Shown piece after piece: positions 8,177 through 14,342 of a stretch of 16,747 nt of DNA. Within the stretch, counting starts at the first letter, position 1; each line of letters starts with the position of its first letter. Under the pieces are notes generated by a model. It was not told the DNA's origin and searched no databases. It worked only from the letters and a program-made list of their open reading frames with translations. The position numbers and the translations under genes were made by a program. Origin of the DNA: DATBLQ01 sp036555325 (lineage in GTDB: Bacteria; Pseudomonadota; Alphaproteobacteria; Rhizobiales; Aestuariivirgaceae); the NCBI GenBank assembly GCA_036555325.1, contig DATBLQ010000075.1:1-16747 (forward strand). Direction: 5' to 3'.

Positions 8177-8405
8177 TTTCACCTCCAGCCCATCCTTGTC
8201 TCTTTAGTCTAAACCGCTGCGGCTGAGGCGCTTCAAGTCAATTTGCTAAGGATCGTTTCCCATCTCAGTTTACGAGAATGCCCTCAATGTCTGGGTCCGC
8301 ACATTACCCAGGGTGCCGTGCGTGGTTCCGCCAGAGGTTGGTCGTCACAAGTCCCTTTCTCCTTGTGGTCGCGTGGTGCAGGATGGTTTATCGTTGCAGA
8401 ATGCG

Positions 8406-8411
8406 AAAGGG
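8406..8411 (+). promoter_or_regulatory. Ribosome binding site that decides the methyltransferase start
   Basis: AAAGGG at 8406-8411 lies six bases before the GTG at 8418. The ATG at 8445 has no comparable site, and the farther GTG at 8313 would add about 35 residues unlike the family. The motif is imperfect, so the choice is moderate. Confidence 0.4.
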
Positions 8412-8417
8412 CCTAGA

Positions 8418-9434
8418 GTGCAAACCCCCTCAAGCCTTGGTGAAATGCGGCGGATCATTGCTGGGTTTTCACTCACGGTTGCCGTTTCTTCAATCGCAGA
8501 ACTCGGCATTGCCGACCATTTGGCGGAGGGGCCAAAAACTGCCGCTGCCCTAGCTGCATTGACCGGTGCAAACGAGGACTTTCTCAGACGAGTTCTTCGG
8601 TACCTTGCAAGCGAGGGTGTGTTCGAGGAGCGTGATGGAGACATCTTTGCTCTCACGGAACGGTCTGTGTGGCTGCGTTCGGATGTCCCTGGATCACTGC
8701 GTCCCCGCGCTATTTTTGCCGGCAGCCAACTGAATTGGACGGCATGGGGTTTTCTGCCGCAAAGTATTAGGGCTGGTACATCTGGAATCCAGTTGGCCTT
8801 TAATGAAAGCCTTTTCGAATATCTAAAGACCCACCCCGATGCCGCAGCCATATTCAACCGCTTCATGGCACAGCAGACCGCAGCTTCTGTCGAAGCGCTG
8901 CTGAACTCGTATGATTTCCGGGGTATTCGCGAAATTGTGGATGTTGGTGGAGGCCACGGGGCACTTGTAGCGGGCATCTTGAAAGCTCATCCGGAAATGC
9001 GCGGTATTTTGTTCGATTTGCCAGAGGTGATAGCAACTGCACGAACGTTCCTCGATCGAATTGGCGTAAGCGATCGATGCAAACTTGTCGGCGGAAGTTT
9101 CTTTTCAGAAGTGCCGGCGGGCTCTGATTTATATGTGCTCAAGTTCATACTTCACGACTGGCCAGATGATGAATGCAAACAGATTTTGAACAATTGCCAA
9201 AAAGCTATGGCTCGAGATGGAACACTGCTTATTGTCGAACATGTCTTGCCCGAGGGGAAAGGTCCGGATTTCGCAAGGTTTATGGATGTGAACATGCTGG
9301 TTCTAACTGCTGGGGGCCGAGAGCGAACGCGGCAAGAGTTTGCTGACCTGTTGAACGCTGCTGAACTTCAGTTGAAGCGGCTGCTGTTCACACCCATTGG
9401 CCTCCGCGTGCTGGAGTGCGGTTCATCTGCGTAA
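8418..9434 (+). CDS. SAM-dependent O-methyltransferase (plant-type/hydroxyneurosporene-OMT-like)
   Basis: Cytoplasmic enzyme transferring a methyl group from S-adenosylmethionine to a hydroxyl, most likely of a phenolic or polyketide-like small molecule. With the GTG start it has 338 residues, the usual length. Residues 1-90 form the winged-helix dimerisation domain (IAELGIADHLAEGPKTAAAL, then FLRRVLRYLASEGVFEE). SAM motif I is DVGGGHG at 175-181, followed by the conserved LFDLPEV (198-204). The catalytic His lies in LKFILHDWPDDEC (H246, as in HDW of caffeate-type enzymes), and MLVLTAGGRERTRQEF (293-308) is the conserved block near the acceptor site. No biosynthetic partner sits next to it, so the acceptor is unknown. 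It stands alone between IS debris and a broken hydrolase gene. Confidence 0.85.
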   Translation: MQTPSSLGEMRRIIAGFSLTVAVSSIAELGIADHLAEGPKTAAALAALTGANEDFLRRVLRYLASEGVFEERDGDIFALTERSVWLRSDVPGSLRPRAIFAGSQLNWTAWGFLPQSIRAGTSGIQLAFNESLFEYLKTHPDAAAIFNRFMAQQTAASVEALLNSYDFRGIREIVDVGGGHGALVAGILKAHPEMRGILFDLPEVIATARTFLDRIGVSDRCKLVGGSFFSEVPAGSDLYVLKFILHDWPDDECKQILNNCQKAMARDGTLLIVEHVLPEGKGPDFARFMDVNMLVLTAGGRERTRQEFADLLNAAELQLKRLLFTPIGLRVLECGSSA

Positions 9435-9691
9435 GGCAAATGATGAGACAGGGTCGATGCGGCCCACCCCCCTTTCTTCTGAAGCCTGCCTACGGACGGG
9501 CACTTCGGGTGCGCTTACTCACAATAAGCAGACCCAAAGCGCACAGATCCTAATGTCCGCTATATGCCAAAAGGTGACATCTCGACCTGATGGAATCGCA
9601 GTGTTCAGCTACCCCGCGGGCCACGCGATGAAGAACCGCGAGCATCAGTAGATTGAACCGAGGGAGGGTCCGCAAGACTGGTCTCAGGCAG

Positions 9692-9905
9692 CTAATAGCT
9701 AACTTTTTCTGCCTCGATGGGCGAGCCTTTGAAGCTGTCGGCCGTCAGTTGTGGAAACATGTCGAGCGTTTCCTTAACCCTGCCGTCGTGGCGGAAGACG
9801 GCAGAAATACTGACAACTTTGCGCACTTTTCAGGATGGCGGATGGCGACCTGCATCTCGACGACGCCGCCCATGCTGTAATGTATGACACAGCGAACGGG
9901 CAGGT
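9692..9905 (-). pseudogene. Alpha/beta-hydrolase remnant, frameshifted
   Basis: Read on the minus strand from about 9905, one frame gives VIHYSMGGVVEMQVAIRHPE then KCAKLSV. This is the nucleophile elbow (S in YSMGG) and following helix of alpha/beta-fold hydrolases, where relatives read GYSMGGGVALQVAIRHPE. After about 9805 the similarity moves to another frame: SAVFRHDGRVKETLDMFPQL then TADSFKGSPIEAEKVSY and a TAG at 9694-9692. A one-base deletion near 9804-9808 explains the shift. The region before the elbow and the C-terminal half with the catalytic His are absent, so only about 70 of ~280 residues remain. An 8-bp hairpin CTGCCGTC/GACGGCAG (9780-9804) lies inside the remnant. Confidence 0.7.
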
Positions 9906-10111
9906 CGTTTGTTCATTGTTCTCATCCATTTTCAGTATTGGTTTTGCCCCAGTGAGTTTTTCCCAAGCGAGCATCAGTTCATGGAACAGGCACTTTATTC
10001 CACAATCAAGCCGGGGTCCGCGCTTAGAAAAGGCCCGTTCAGTACTGCCCCCGATAGTTCGGGCGTCTGGATTCAAAATTTCTATAACTTTCAGTACAGG
10101 CAAGCATTAAT

Positions 10112-10320
10112 CGCTGGATTGGGGAGTTTTGTTCCAAGAACCAGCTAATCAATCCATGCAGTTGCGAGTTTGTTAGATTAATTCTTGTTCATCAATCGAC
10201 CGATGGGTGTGATCGGGTTGGACAAAGCTAAGATCGCGCCTGGGACAAAACTGGCACTCAAGCTTGCGCCTGACAGCAAAAATCCTACTTTTTCTTGGAA
10301 CAAAACTCCCCAATCCAACG
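10112..10320. mobile_element. 209-bp MITE-like element with terminal inverted repeats
   Basis: The segment 10115-10140 (begins TGGATTGGGGAGTTTTG) is the exact reverse complement of 10292-10317, 26 of 26 bases. With one mismatch (10114/10318) the match extends to 29 bp (10112-10140 and 10292-10320). The 151-bp interior has no gene. Shorter copies of the repeat core occur inside in the orientation of the nearest end: on the right TTGGACAAAGCT (10218-10229) and TGGGACAAAACT (10241-10252) besides the terminal TGGAACAAAACT (10296-10307); on the left AGTTTGTTAGA (10167-10177) besides the terminal AGTTTTGTTCCA (10125-10136). This looks like a non-autonomous element with several recombinase-binding sites per end. 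No target-site duplication is obvious. It ends 60 bp before the next gene. Confidence 0.6.
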
Positions 10321-10380
10321 TATGAGTATGTGCTGAAGCTGAAGCACCTGTGAGAGGGGCGATGGCTTTGGAGGTTATAC

Positions 10381-10776
10381 ATGCGAAAACTACCCTACTT
10401 GTGTGCTGCCGCTGCGTTAAGCGGTCTTGCTCTATTCTCGGCCCCTAGCTCAGCTACCCCGGTAGCTAGCGGGCTGGCCACTGGCGGCACAGCAGTACCG
10501 ACTCTTACTCAGGATCTAGTGCAAAAGGTACACGGCTGGCACTGCCGTAAGCGGTGGAGCAAGCGAGCGGGATGGCATCGGCATCGTCGCGCTTGCTACG
10601 ATGACTACGGGTATTACGACGACTATGATTATTATGACTATGGATATCCGGGTTATGGTCTCGGCTTCGCCCCGTTTTTCGGCTTCCAGTTTTTTGATGA
10701 TGATGACCACCATTTCAGAGGTCACAGGTTCAGGGGTCACAAACACTTTAAGAGAAAGCATCACAAAAACTGGTAA
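10381..10776 (+). CDS. Secreted Tyr/Asp- and His-rich hypothetical protein
   Basis: 131 residues behind a clear GGAGG six bases before the ATG. Residues 1-25 are a Sec signal peptide (MRKLPYLCAAAALSGLALFS then APSSA). Residues 48-73 carry VQKVHGWHCRKRWSKRAGWH followed by RHRRACY, a motif I associate with small exported proteins of Hyphomicrobiales; its two Cys (C55, C72) could form a disulfide. Residues 74-93 are almost only Tyr, Asp and Gly, and residues 107-131 are an Asp run followed by His, Lys and Arg. The mature protein therefore has a cationic head, an acidic Tyr-rich centre and a His-rich tail. Metal binding or an envelope role is possible but not shown. The inverted-repeat element just upstream may have altered its promoter. 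Confidence 0.75.
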   Translation: MRKLPYLCAAAALSGLALFSAPSSATPVASGLATGGTAVPTLTQDLVQKVHGWHCRKRWSKRAGWHRHRRACYDDYGYYDDYDYYDYGYPGYGLGFAPFFGFQFFDDDDHHFRGHRFRGHKHFKRKHHKNW

Positions 10777-10779
10777 CTC

Positions 10780-10807
10780 CTGAGGCGGCCTTAACCGGCC
10801 GCCTCAG
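10780..10807. terminator. Hairpin between convergent genes, probable bidirectional terminator
   Basis: CTGAGGCGGCC (10780-10790) pairs perfectly with GGCCGCCTCAG (10797-10807) around the loop TTAACC. It sits between the stop of the plus-strand secreted protein (10776) and the stop of the minus-strand cyclase remnant (10819). Read on the minus strand the stem is followed within a few bases by TTTTT, so termination is more convincing in that direction. Confidence 0.65.
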
Positions 10808-10818
10808 TCAACAACCTT

Positions 10819-11308
10819 TCATTCCGGCAGTCCGGCCATTCGCAATCCATCTGCGAGATGCAGGCTATCGGCATCATTTTTGAATGGTTCTCTCGACAAG
10901 CAACGCTGTATTGAGAAATTTGGCCTGAGTCGAAGTGCTTCGGCTGCAGCGCGTCGTGCTTGGTCGGGGCGGCCTGTGTAGACGTGGCACGCTGTAATGT
11001 AGGCAAACATCCAGCCGGGTCGAGTTGCCGAGCGCTCATAGGCTTCTATTGCTTCGTCATAACGTCCGGCGGCGAAGTGCACCAGACCCAATTGATGCCA
11101 GTACCACGCCGGATCGAAATACCCCATCGCCGGTGAACTTGAAGATGCGACCCTCATGACGAACAACCAGAGGATCTAACACGTTCTTGCGTCGCGCCTT
11201 GAGGGCGGCCTACGTGCCAGTTTCATCCTGTTCCATGAGCCGGCTATAGCCGACAACATCGGCGGCCAAGATTGCAGCAAGGCGGCGGCGAACGCGTTGT
11301 TCAACCAA
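10819..11308 (-). pseudogene. Class III adenylate/guanylate cyclase with TPR tail, internally deleted
   Basis: From a TTG at 11308 the minus strand reads LVEQRVRRRLAAILAADVVG then YSRLMEQDETGT, the start of the catalytic domain of rhizobial class III cyclases (the D of AADVVGYS is a metal ligand). A TAG at the next codon replaces the expected Leu. The same frame then continues AALKARRKNVLDPLVVRHEG and RIFKFTGDGV. At about 11123 it is joined, out of frame, to the far C-terminal TPR region: YFDPAWYWHQLGLVHFAAGR, YDEAIEAYERS, LRLRPNFSIQRCLSREPFKN and HLADGLRMAGLPE. About 60 N-terminal and 100 C-terminal residues survive of a protein usually near 600. Deletion, stop and frame change make it inactive, although the TPR part could be mis-annotated as a small gene. 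Confidence 0.85.
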
Positions 11309-11453
11309 TGAACAATTGCCCCAGACCCTGCAGAAATTGAAATCTTATTGGTATCGCTTCGCGGTGTCCATGTCGGCTTGGTCTTGCCCAGCGCATGGAG
11401 TTGTGTATCGCTTACCCCCTTGATACCCAGTTGGGCCAAGGAAATGAGAAAGC

Positions 11454-11978
11454 ATGAAGGCCATGCCGCTTGTTCCTGATTTCCCGTCCATTCAAAAGAC
11501 TCTCGCAACGCTTCCCGTCTCGGTATATCAGCAGGGAGAGATCGTGCTCGCCGCAGGCTCGACAACGGGACGATTGTTGGTGCTCAGGTCCGGGGCCGTG
11601 GAGGTCATTAGGGATGGAGCCCAAATCGCCCGGATTTCTGAACCCGGCGCGGTATTCGGTGAGCTCGCTGCGTTATTGAATAAGCCCCACACCGCCGACG
11701 TGCGCGCCCTTGAGCGGTCCGAATTCAGCATCGCTGATGCCGCGAAATTGCTTGGCAGTGACGCCGCGGTGACCCTCTATGTCGCCGCGATTTTGGCGCG
11801 CCGGCTGGATAGCGCGAACACCGCATTGGTGGAGGTCAAGAGCCAAATCGAGGGTGGCAGCTCACGCAGCATGATCGCCAGGACAATTAAGAAGATTGAA
11901 GAACTTCTGGCATCGGAAGGAGACACTATCGCGTATGCTGGCTATCCTTACGATCCTCTCGCCTTTCCGAAACGCTAA
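11454..11978 (+). CDS. Cyclic-nucleotide-binding-domain protein without output domain
   Basis: 174 residues; the fold is that of the Crp/PKA ligand-binding domain. Residues 25-47 (YQQGEIVLAAGSTTGRLLVL) and 48-63 (RSGAVEVIRDGAQIAR) match the first beta strands, and the phosphate-binding cassette is PGAVFGELAALLNKPHTADV (64-83). It keeps the FGEL glutamate (E70) that contacts ribose, but the arginine normally binding the cyclic phosphate is replaced by histidine (H79 in KPHTADV). The C-terminal 60 residues are helical (EVKSQIEGG, ARTIKKIEELLAS) with no helix-turn-helix, so it is unlikely to be a transcription factor. The ATG at 11454 has only AAGGA some 13 bases away. Its stop shares bases with that of the opposite gene. 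It lies beside a broken cyclase gene, which may be coincidence. Confidence 0.75.
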   Translation: MKAMPLVPDFPSIQKTLATLPVSVYQQGEIVLAAGSTTGRLLVLRSGAVEVIRDGAQIARISEPGAVFGELAALLNKPHTADVRALERSEFSIADAAKLLGSDAAVTLYVAAILARRLDSANTALVEVKSQIEGGSSRSMIARTIKKIEELLASEGDTIAYAGYPYDPLAFPKR

Positions 11979-12586
11979 TTTCCCGAAAGGATTCGGTAAC
12001 CCCAGATGCAGCGTAATGCTGCAGTGAAGAAACAGAACACTGCAAATCCGTATGCGAGCGCCGCAAAATAATGCGGCAAGAGGCACATTGCGGCAAAGAC
12101 CAGTATGGTTTCAAATCCTTCTGTAAGGCCGCCGATGTAGTAGATGCCCTTTTTGGGGAAAGGGAGCGAACTGAGGCCATTCTTGGCAGCCAAAACCGAC
12201 AGGGCGAGAAAACTTGAGCCGGTGCCGATAAACGAGGCAAGCAAAACTGCCGCGGCGAGCGCATTGGATTGCGGGTTGGCGATTGCAAAACTTAACGGTA
12301 CTAATCCGTAAAAGAAGAAATCGAGCGCAATATCGAGAAATGTGCCGCGATCGGTTGGCCCGCTGCGCCGCGCCAGGGCACCATCGACGCCGTCGCAAAT
12401 GCGGTTGAGGGCAAAGGCAAAGACGGCAGCCCAGAAGTGCCGATAGGCCACCAGCCCTGCACCAACGAGGCCGAAAACAAATCCGGCAATCGTCGCTTGG
12501 TCCGCGCTCAGCCCGAGACGCGCTAGAGGTTCTGCCAAGCGATTGCAAATGCGGGCACTAATCGGGTGAAGATAGCGATCGATCAT
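11975..12586 (-). CDS. CDP-alcohol phosphatidyltransferase family protein
   Basis: Integral membrane enzyme of 203 residues that transfers a phosphatidyl (or similar phosphodiester) group from a CDP-linked donor to an alcohol. The family motif is intact: D65-x2-D68-G69-x2-A72-R73-x7-G81-x3-D85-x3-D89 (CDGVDGALARRSGPTDRGTF then LDIALD), providing the metal-binding aspartates. The N-terminus LGLSADQATIAGFVFGL is typical, and about five further hydrophobic segments follow. AGGAA lies six bases before the ATG. The gene is 67 bp downstream of the sugar permease on the same strand and probably cotranscribed. The acceptor alcohol is not evident; a sugar or polyol imported by the neighbouring transporter is a guess. 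Its 3' end overlaps the opposite gene by 4 bp. Confidence 0.85.
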   Translation of the reverse strand: MIDRYLHPISARICNRLAEPLARLGLSADQATIAGFVFGLVGAGLVAYRHFWAAVFAFALNRICDGVDGALARRSGPTDRGTFLDIALDFFFYGLVPLSFAIANPQSNALAAAVLLASFIGTGSSFLALSVLAAKNGLSSLPFPKKGIYYIGGLTEGFETILVFAAMCLLPHYFAALAYGFAVFCFFTAALRCIWGYRILSGN

Positions 12587-12653
12587 GGCTATTCCTGCAA
12601 TACGAGATCAGCTCACGTGGTGCTGAGAGCTGCACGAGACCAAGCCGTTCCAG

Positions 12654-13655
12654 CTAAGGCTCCCTTCGATTGGCGGAGAGCTTTGCCTGCAGAATAACAA
12701 CCGCCAACAAGAACACTCCGCGGATCACCGACTGCCAATAGGCCGAAAGCGAGATCCATCCTCGTCCGTTTTCGAAGTTGAGGATGTTGAACAGCATGGC
12801 AAGCAACATGGTACCGGCAAGCGTTGCACCGATGGAACCGACACCGCCGGTAAGCAGAGTTCCGCCAACCACCACCGAAGCAATTGCAAACAGTTCCCAG
12901 CCCACTCCTTCGGTAGGCTGCCCAGCACCGAATTGGGAAGCTAGAATTACCCCGGCCAAACCGGCAAGCAGACCGGAATTGGCATAGACACCGAACAGCA
13001 GACGCTCGACCTTGAGACCCATAAGTCTGGCAGTCAGTTCGCCATCGCCGATCGCAAGTATACGCCGGCCAACGGGGTGCCACTCCAGGATTATCCAGCC
13101 CACAACATAGGCAAAAAATGCAATCCACGCTGGAGTAGGAAAGCCCAAAAAGTCGCCCTGTCCGATTGAAGTAAATCCCGTGTCGTATGAGACGGAAACC
13201 GATTGATTCTCGGCAAGCAGCAAAGCTGCCCCGTAAGCCGCAAGCATCGCCGCCAAGGTTGCGATGAAAGGTTGAATTTTCAGTCTGCTGATCACAAGTC
13301 CGTTGACTATTCCGATTATCAGCCCTGCAGCAAGTCCTCCGCACGCGGCCGCTACCCAATGGATCGGCGAGAGGAGCGCCGCAACGACGCTCGACAAGGC
13401 CGCGACTGCGCCGACTGAGAGATCGATGCCACCGGTCATGATCACGAAGGCCATCCCCAGTGCAATCACTGCAAACATGGAATTGTATCTGAGGAAGGTC
13501 AGAATATTGAAAGCCGAAAGGAAATTGTCATAGCGCACAGCCCCAAACACAACGAGGCCGAAAAGCGCTGCTATGACGCAAAGCCTCGCAAGATCGATCG
13601 ACGAACGTGGCGCCAGAGGTCCGAGAAACGACAAGCGGGAGACCATCGCATTCAT
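12654..13655 (-). CDS. Sugar ABC transporter permease (RbsC family, YjfF-like)
   Basis: Inner-membrane permease of 333 residues. The start is the ATG of MNAMVSRLSFLGPL: it lies four bases after the TGA of the preceding permease fragment, a normal operon junction; an upstream TTG at 13697 is less likely. Family landmarks are FAVIALGMAFVIMTGGIDLS followed by VGAVAALSSVVAALL, the core channel signature of ribose/galactofuranose-type permeases. The coupling segment is GDGELTARLMGLKVERLLFG and the C-terminal block is GVGWELFAIASVVVGGTLLT followed by GGVGSIGATLAG. E. coli YjfF has the closely comparable VGVELDAIASVVIGGTLLSG. The partner permease is truncated just upstream, and no binding protein or ATPase is in the window, so this copy is probably not part of a working transporter unless partners lie elsewhere. 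Confidence 0.88.
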   Translation of the reverse strand: MNAMVSRLSFLGPLAPRSSIDLARLCVIAALFGLVVFGAVRYDNFLSAFNILTFLRYNSMFAVIALGMAFVIMTGGIDLSVGAVAALSSVVAALLSPIHWVAAACGGLAAGLIIGIVNGLVISRLKIQPFIATLAAMLAAYGAALLLAENQSVSVSYDTGFTSIGQGDFLGFPTPAWIAFFAYVVGWIILEWHPVGRRILAIGDGELTARLMGLKVERLLFGVYANSGLLAGLAGVILASQFGAGQPTEGVGWELFAIASVVVGGTLLTGGVGSIGATLAGTMLLAMLFNILNFENGRGWISLSAYWQSVIRGVFLLAVVILQAKLSANRREP

Positions 13656-13659
13656 TGCA

Positions 13660-13830
13660 TCACCCACTTCGTGCGCGCTGTTGAATGAAAACTGCAACTA
13701 TTATGAGCCCAGCTTTGACCACAAGCGCCGCAGAATCGGGAACACCGTTTGCAAGCAAGGTATACCGGACCAATTGGATCACACAGGCGCCAAGCAAAGT
13801 ACCGATTTCGAACTTTTGCGCCGATAACAT
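13660..13830 (-). pseudogene. YtfT-like sugar ABC permease, C-terminal remnant
   Basis: A 56-codon frame ending at the TGA 13662-13660 reads MLSAQKFEIGTLLGACVIQ, LVRYTLLANGVPDSAALVVK and AGLIIVAVFIQQRARSG. This corresponds to the last ~48 residues of YtfT-type permeases; E. coli YtfT has VGALIIQGMNTGILLSGFPP and VVKAVVVLCVLIVQSQR at that point. The similarity starts at about QKFEIG. Upstream of the ATG is unrelated sequence with an in-frame TGA, so about 280 N-terminal residues are lost. The original order, YtfT-like then YjfF-like permease, matches the ytfQ-ytfR-ytfT-yjfF arrangement. The breakpoint is near 13815-13825. Confidence 0.75.
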
Positions 13831-13909
13831 GGGCAGTCAAGCGAGAACGGTCCGCCGTGTCGCGCGCTCGATGTTTGCGATAGGCAGGAGACGTGTCTGT
13901 AATGTTTGG

Positions 13910-14230
13910 CTAGTCCCAAAGCCAATTGTGCATGTCGTCAAGAATCAATTGGCCATGACATTGCATCCTGCCATCGCTATGCGGCTCCCACCATCCTGTG
14001 CAATCGCCGTAACCATAGGGGGTGCGGACATGCCCCGGAATGAAGTTTTTCGTCGAGTTGTAATTGTGCTTCTTGAGTTGCTTTTTCTCTGTTTTATTTG
14101 CCGCCCGGACTAGGTGCGACGGGCTGTCTGCCACACTCTCAAGGCCAAATGGTGCTGCAACCGTTGGCTCGGCAACAAAAACCGCTCCGGCAAACCCCAG
14201 GGCCAGCAACGTAAGCGCTGCATCTTTCAT
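13910..14230 (-). CDS. Small secreted hypothetical protein
   Basis: 106 residues from the ATG at 14230, which follows AGGAGGTTACCC; a GTG/ATG farther upstream (14278) would place 16 charged residues before the signal peptide. Residues 1-26 are a Sec signal peptide (MKDAALTLLALGFAGAVFVA then EPTVAA). The mature part has a Lys-rich stretch (NKTEKKQLKKHNYNSTKNF, 46-63) and a compact C-terminal module HVRTPYGYGDCTGWWEPHSD, GRMQCHGQLILDDMHNWLWD, with two Cys (77 and 91) that could form a disulfide and many Trp. No domain name comes to mind. It is a single gene on the minus strand, separated from the MOSC gene by about 110 bp. Confidence 0.72.
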   Translation of the reverse strand: MKDAALTLLALGFAGAVFVAEPTVAAPFGLESVADSPSHLVRAANKTEKKQLKKHNYNSTKNFIPGHVRTPYGYGDCTGWWEPHSDGRMQCHGQLILDDMHNWLWD

Positions 14231-14342
14231 GGGTAACCTCCTGTTGCGGCCGGCACATCGAGCTCTTGGTACGTTCAAACAATGCCAACCGTCTCTTTAG
14301 TCTCACACGCCGAACGAGACAGCGCTCTGGTAGGCTTTCGCA

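Larger units (their letters stand above)
7889..8417. other. Intergenic stretch: IS-remnant flank and leader of the methyltransferase
   Basis: Downstream of the transposase fragment I see no recognisable gene. The stretch contains a 14-bp perfect hairpin (8139-8176, listed separately). A 67-codon open frame on the minus strand (8154-7951) has no recognisable domain and partly overlaps the hairpin. No nod box was found on reading, and no plausible sigma-54 promoter was seen before the methyltransferase. Confidence 0.4.

Noticed and set aside
8198..8210. 13-base repeat GTCTCTTTAGTCT also present at 14291-14303
   Set aside because: One 13-base match between two places in about 17 kb is expected by chance, and the flanks do not match.
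9774..10103. Minus-strand open frame of 109 codons
   Set aside because: It is out of frame with the alpha/beta-hydrolase similarity in 9692-9905, and the rest shows no recognisable protein features.
10251..10265. Sigma-54-like promoter, TGGCAC followed by TTGC upstream of the secreted protein
   Set aside because: The GG-to-GC spacing is 11 bases instead of the required 10, and the site lies within the inverted-repeat element.
13652..13840. Minus-strand open frame of 62 codons ending at the permease start
   Set aside because: It is a shadow; the real similarity to YtfT-type permeases is in a different frame of the same strand.
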